A stretch of DNA of 64,000 nucleotides, taken from the NCBI GenBank assembly GCA_009691705.1, contig SIAR01000007.1, forward strand, positions 1 to 64,000, given 5' to 3'. Of this stretch, positions 60,602 through 64,000 are shown in pieces. Position 1 is the stretch's first letter; every line of letters begins with the position of its first letter. The stretch comes from Phycisphaerales bacterium. GTDB lineage: Bacteria > Planctomycetota > Phycisphaerae > Phycisphaerales > SM1A02. The notes below the pieces were generated by a model, which ran no database searches, was not told the DNA's origin, and was given only the letters and a program-made list of their open reading frames with translations. The position numbers were made by a program, and so were the translations under genes.

Positions 60602-61108
60602 CTAGCTCGTTGGAGAGTCGAACGTTTTCAACTCGTCGCGCAGTTTCGCCGCCCGTTCGTACTGTTCCGCGGCCACCGCACTCTCAAGGTCGCGCATGAG
60701 CTTTGCGCGCATCGCAAAGACGCGCTCAGCGCTTGCGCCACTATCGCCGCCCCGCGGTGATCGCCCCACGTGATGGGTCGCGCCCGCTTGCGCCCGTTCG
60801 ATCACTTGGTCGAGCAGCGGCGAAAATGCGTCGTAGCACGCTGGGCAGCCCAGGTGACCCGATTTTCGAAATGCGGGGTAGGTCAAGCCGCATGCCCCGC
60901 AGCGTGCGGTGCGCTCTTTGCCCTTGGCGCCTTCGACCTTCGCAACCGCAGCGATCTGCGGAAAAATGTCGGCGATCGGCTGCTCGATAGGAAGGGGATA
61001 CCCCGCCGCGATCGCATGTTCAGCGCAGAGATGCACCTCGGCCGAGACTCCGTTGCGAATGATGATCTCGTGCACGACCGCCGCCTTGTCGCAGAGGTCG
61101 CACTTCAT
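60602..61108 (-). CDS. mcsA: McsA, zinc-finger activator of McsB
   Basis: A 168-residue protein with an N-terminal zinc finger (CDLCDKAAVVH...CAEHA), a second one (CGACGLTYPAFRKSGHLGCPAC near residue 75) and a C-terminal UvrB/UvrC-type motif (FAMRAKLMRDLESAVAAEQYERAAKLRDELK). McsA activates McsB. It overlaps kdsA by 4 nt (ATGA), so its synthesis is tied to Kdo production, an odd combination. Confidence 0.92.
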   Translation of the reverse strand: MKCDLCDKAAVVHEIIIRNGVSAEVHLCAEHAIAAGYPLPIEQPIADIFPQIAAVAKVEGAKGKERTARCGACGLTYPAFRKSGHLGCPACYDAFSPLLDQVIERAQAGATHHVGRSPRGGDSGASAERVFAMRAKLMRDLESAVAAEQYERAAKLRDELKTFDSPTS

Positions 61109-61932
61109 TTCGTCGCCACCACCACCCGAATCGCCGCGAGTTGGCGCAGCAATGCGGGCATCTGAGCGAGGGGTTGAATTGTCGCCCTGTCACTCAATGA
61201 AGCCGCCGGGTTGGGATGGCACTCCATAAAAATCGCATCGACTCCCGCGGCTACTGCGGCCCGAGCGAGCAGTGGAGCGCGCAACGGTTGTCCGCCGCTT
61301 GTCGCGCCTTCGCCAGGTCGTTGCGTCGAATGGGTCGCATCGAAGCAGAGTGGGACTCCCATCTCAAGCATGTCACCCATCCCAGCAAAATCGTTGACGA
61401 GGCGGTGGTATCCGAAGAAGGTTCCGCGCTCTGTGAGCATGACTTCTTTCGCGCCAGACTCGCGCAACTTTCCGATGGCACCAGCCATTTCAGCGGGAGC
61501 CATGAACTGTCCCTTCTTGACATTGACTGCGCGGCCAGTCGCGGCGGCGGCAGCAAGCAGATCACTCTGCCGGGCAAGAAAGGCGGGAATCTGCAGGATG
61601 TCGACCGCTTGCGCAGCGCGTGCAGCATGGGCGGGTTCGTGAATGTCAGTCGTCACGGCTACCCCGAGTCGTGTTCGCAGATTGGCGAGCATCTCGCATC
61701 CGCGTTCAAGTCCAGGACCGCGCGGGCTCGTCACGCTCGATCGATTTGCCTTGTCAAAGCTCGCTTTGAAGACAAACGCAAGTCCGTGCGCGGCACACGC
61801 TTCGCGCAGCGTTTCACCGATCTGCAGGTTGATTGCATCACTCTCAAGCACACAAGGACCAGCGATGATCAGAAGCGGTCCCCGAGTGAAGGACGCCGCA
61901 GATTGCGAGAAAAAGCGTTGAAAGTCAAGCAT
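61105..61932 (-). CDS. kdsA: 3-deoxy-8-phosphooctulonate synthase (Kdo-8-P synthase)
   Basis: Makes the Kdo-8-phosphate precursor of the lipopolysaccharide core from arabinose-5-phosphate and PEP. The 275-residue protein shows LLIIAGPCVLES, FKASFDKANRSS, VTTDIHEP, NVKKGQFMAP, LTERGTFFGYHRLV and FDATHSTQ, all family blocks. The Cys in GPCVLES suggests a metal-dependent type. A TATTCT hexamer lies 20 nt upstream on the minus strand. Confidence 0.94.
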   Translation of the reverse strand: MLDFQRFFSQSAASFTRGPLLIIAGPCVLESDAINLQIGETLREACAAHGLAFVFKASFDKANRSSVTSPRGPGLERGCEMLANLRTRLGVAVTTDIHEPAHAARAAQAVDILQIPAFLARQSDLLAAAAATGRAVNVKKGQFMAPAEMAGAIGKLRESGAKEVMLTERGTFFGYHRLVNDFAGMGDMLEMGVPLCFDATHSTQRPGEGATSGGQPLRAPLLARAAVAAGVDAIFMECHPNPAASLSDRATIQPLAQMPALLRQLAAIRVVVATK

Positions 61933-62060
61933 TTATTCGGGTGAAAATCAAGAGAATAATCATCAAGTCGATTGGTGAGTGGGTTAGTTCTATCCGATAG
62001 TTAGCGTAGCGGCACGATGTTCTGTGTGTGCCGAGTCAAGTTCAAGTGGAGGGCGGGAAA
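61933..62060. other. Divergent intergenic region, kdsA / DUF1444 gene
   Basis: 128 nt, AT-richer than average, with the inverted sequence CTATCGGATAG at 61991-62001. A GTG at 62028 opens the same frame as the DUF1444 gene but is not chosen as start. Confidence 0.4.
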
Positions 62061-62870
62061 ATGGACGATTCAAACAATGATCGGTTGCCAACAGAATCAC
62101 CTGAGTTCACCAAAGCGGTTGAACGACTCTTGAAGGGTTGGTATTCGCACCGCCCCATTGAGATGGTCTCGGCACTCAAACTGACAGTGGATGGCAAGGC
62201 GATGGGGCTTGAAAATCTCTTTCGCATGGTGCAGCAGGATCCCCAGCGCGGGGAGGCGTTTGTGCGCGGCTACTTCGACCGAATATTTGAGGGAGACTCG
62301 GTCGGAGCCAGCCTGATCCCATTCGCCGTTGCGCGCCATCGCATCATGCCACGCATTCAACCTGAGTCGATCTTTGAGGGTGTCGATCGAGCATCGATCG
62401 CGCACTTGCCATACGTCAACGGCACGGTGATTGTTTTCGTGATGGACATGCCCGAGATGACCGTCAGCGTTTCGACTGAACAGATGATCCGCTGGGGAAT
62501 CGGTCCCGAGGAACTCGAAGATGTCGCCCGTCAGAACCTCAGTTCGTACGCCCCCGATTTGCAAGTGCAGGTAATCGCCAGCCACGATGGTGGGCGGGCG
62601 GCGCTTCTTTCACTCAAGGATGGCTACGACGCCGCACGGTTGCTCCTGTCGAAACTGCATGATCGGTTGGCCAAAGAATTGCGCGGAGACTTCTATGTCG
62701 CGACACCAGCGCGTGACGTCTTCATCGCGCTGTCGTACGGTCCTGAGCCCTTCCTCGAACGCTTACGTTCGCGCATTGCGCGTGATTACTCGCGGCTCCC
62801 ATATCCGATCACGAGAGATTTCTTCATCGTGACACGCGATGGTGTTGCCGGCACGGCGAATGCGGCGTGA
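62061..62870 (+). CDS. DUF1444 (YtpQ-like) protein
   Basis: A 269-residue protein similar to the DUF1444/YtpQ family: two repeated alpha/beta halves, SIAHLPYVNGTVIVFVMD, LEDVARQNLSSY, DGYDAARLLLSKL and DVFIALSYG. Function is unknown in this family. The ATG at 62061 is chosen over a GTG at 62028 because GGAGG lies 8 nt before it. It is followed 18 nt later by a 59-residue ORF. Confidence 0.78.
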   Translation: MDDSNNDRLPTESPEFTKAVERLLKGWYSHRPIEMVSALKLTVDGKAMGLENLFRMVQQDPQRGEAFVRGYFDRIFEGDSVGASLIPFAVARHRIMPRIQPESIFEGVDRASIAHLPYVNGTVIVFVMDMPEMTVSVSTEQMIRWGIGPEELEDVARQNLSSYAPDLQVQVIASHDGGRAALLSLKDGYDAARLLLSKLHDRLAKELRGDFYVATPARDVFIALSYGPEPFLERLRSRIARDYSRLPYPITRDFFIVTRDGVAGTANAA

Positions 62871-62874
62871 GCGA

Positions 62875-62880
62875 TACTCT
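62875..62880 (+). promoter_or_regulatory. Candidate -10 TACTCT of the 59-residue ORF
   Basis: Eight nt before the ATG at 62889. It supports a separate start of transcription for this small gene. Confidence 0.4.
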
Positions 62881-62888
62881 GCGCCACC

Positions 62889-63068
62889 ATGAAAGTCGAA
62901 CCGATTCTCGCCGAACTCAATCGCCAACGCGCTGACCTCAACAAGGATCCCACCGATATCGAATGGTTTGCGCTGCACCACGCCTTCTGCTTCATTTCGT
63001 ATCACCTGGCTGACTTTCAGAAGTATCTCGACGAAGTCGTGAAGCCGAGCGATCCAACTCCCCACTGA
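62889..63068 (+). CDS. Small hypothetical protein, 59 residues
   Basis: Encodes MKVEPILAELNRQRADLNKD..., a soluble, helical 59-residue protein with LHHAFCFISYHLADFQKYLDE in its second half. It follows the DUF1444 gene by 18 nt in the same direction and has a plausible -10 before it. No family was recognised. Its codon choice resembles that of the neighbours. Confidence 0.6.
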   Translation: MKVEPILAELNRQRADLNKDPTDIEWFALHHAFCFISYHLADFQKYLDEVVKPSDPTPH

Positions 63069-63335
63069 TGGGCGCGACTTGGATCGGGTAGCCCCAACGC
63101 ATCACCGGCGTGCCTTCGGAAAGCATATTTGGAAACATGTGTTGTTTCGGGAGTATCAGTCATGAGGTACTGGCAGTCGCGCACTCGCGCTATTTTGGCC
63201 ATCGTGTTTGCAGGCGTTGCATCGGAAGGGACGACTCCGATTGCGTCTGCGTCTTGGTGGGGTCGAGCTTGAATCGACCGACAAGTGAGTGAGGGACCAC
63301 TGGTCACGGTGCCGCCCTGAGTGGTAGCCCCGCAT

Positions 63336-63341
63336 TACACT
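63336..63341 (+). promoter_or_regulatory. Candidate -10 TACACT of ileS
   Basis: Ten nt before the ATG at 63352. No T-box leader is visible in the 280 nt upstream. Confidence 0.4.
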
Positions 63342-63351
63342 CGGCAATTCA

Positions 63352-64000
63352 ATGACCGAGACCCGCGATTACAAGCCAACCCTGAATCTCCCCAAGACTT
63401 CGTTCCCGATGAAGGCAAATCTTGCGCAGGCTGAGCCCGCGACACTCGCGCGCTGGCAGGCAACGGACGTTCACGGCGCGATCGCGGCGGCGCGTGTTTC
63501 GGCGCAACCATTCATCTTTCATGATGGTCCTCCCTATGCAAATGGATCGATCCACGTGGGTCACCTTCTCAATAAGGTGCTAAAAGACATCGTCGTGCGC
63601 AGCGTGCTCATGGAAGGTCGCGCCTGTCACTACATCCCTGGGTGGGACTGCCACGGCCTTCCTATCGAACATCGCGTGATGACCACGCTCGTCGAAAGCG
63701 GCAAGGCTGCCAAACTTGACACACTCAGCGACGACCATCGGCGGATGGCCATTCGCCGTGAATGCGCGGCATATGCGACGAAATTCATCAAGACTCAAGC
63801 GGTGCAAATGCAGCGACTGCTGACGCTTGCGGACTACGCGAATCCGTACTTCACGATGCAGCCCGAGTATGAAGCTGGCACGCTGGGAGTCTTCGCATCG
63901 CTGCTCGAGCAGGGCTTTGTCTTTCGCCAACTGAAACCTGTGCACTGGTCGATCGCGAATCAGACTGCGCTCGCCGAAGCAGAACTTGAATATGAAGATC
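63352..64000 (+). CDS. ileS: Isoleucyl-tRNA synthetase, 5' part
   Basis: Charges tRNA-Ile. Only 216 residues are inside the window. They include NLPKTSFPMKANLAQ, the class I HIGH-type signature FHDGPPYANGSIHVGH, LLNKVLKDIVVR and YIPGWDCHGLPIEHRV, all characteristic of IleRS. The editing domain begins near residue 195 and continues beyond the window. The upstream gap (63069-63351) holds no supported gene. Confidence 0.94.
   Translation, partial: MTETRDYKPTLNLPKTSFPMKANLAQAEPATLARWQATDVHGAIAAARVSAQPFIFHDGPPYANGSIHVGHLLNKVLKDIVVRSVLMEGRACHYIPGWDCHGLPIEHRVMTTLVESGKAAKLDTLSDDHRRMAIRRECAAYATKFIKTQAVQMQRLLTLADYANPYFTMQPEYEAGTLGVFASLLEQGFVFRQLKPVHWSIANQTALAEAELEYED

Noticed and set aside
63110-63292. 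60-residue plus-strand frame upstream of ileS
   Set aside because: No ribosome site, no -10 candidate and no conserved pattern; treated as noncoding.

Overview
The window reads as chromosome from a planctomycete, most likely class Phycisphaerae. Pointers are the LpxC-FabZ fusion, a pair of OmpH/Skp proteins beside BamA, secreted proteins ending in a PAPGA-hydrophobic-RRRR sorting tail, dockerin-like GDxNGDGxVxGxDL repeats ending in WG, a TPR protein carrying two RNA polymerase alpha C-terminal domains, and a GC-rich, tightly packed gene layout. This lineage assignment is inference from gene content; no rRNA is present. No insertion sequence, prophage or CRISPR array was seen.

Layout. 0-8 kb: trmD (cut by the window edge) and rpsP, an M50 protease, a YtcJ-like amidohydrolase, a lipoprotein, Fe/Mn superoxide dismutase, a ThiD2-ThiE fusion, a PhnP-like hydrolase and a lone F1 gamma subunit gene. 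7.5-16.5 kb: envelope redox proteins (defective rhodanese, DsbD N-domain, redoxin), dnaN, a YwlE-like phosphatase with rpiB, leucyl aminopeptidase and mnmG. 16.5-21.3 kb: tRNA-Thr, an HD-GYP sensor and a zinc/manganese ABC importer. 21.4-26.8 kb: secreted accessory proteins, namely four paralogues with the sorting tail, a sulfotransferase-like protein and a blue-copper protein with dockerin-like repeats. 26.8-37.7 kb: EttA, then the outer-membrane block bamA-ompH-ompH-lpxD-lpxC/fabZ-lpxA. 37.7-46.9 kb: gcvT, a sigma-70 factor, a UvrB/UvrC-motif protein, and a six-gene operon doxX-VWA-exbB-exbD-exbD-858-residue protein. 46.9-57.4 kb: tRNA-Leu, class II DAHP synthase, a ketosynthase pair (one dead, one active), a nuoG-like gene, MATE, the TPR-alphaCTD protein and SpoIID. 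57.4-64 kb: ribE, a SpoIIE-type phosphatase, phhB, kdsA-mcsA-mcsB, a DUF1444 protein, a 59-residue ORF and ileS (cut).

How parts fit together. lpxA/C/D, fabZ, kdsA, bamA and ompH imply a true outer membrane with Kdo-lipid A. McsA, McsB and a YwlE-type phosphatase would form a protein-arginine phosphorylation cycle. The ExbB/ExbD/VWA operon looks like a proton-motive-force-driven envelope machine of unassigned function. The most pervasive signal is a TANNNT hexamer 6-10 nt upstream of about two dozen start codons, which predicts widespread leaderless mRNAs. It is used here to choose several starts.
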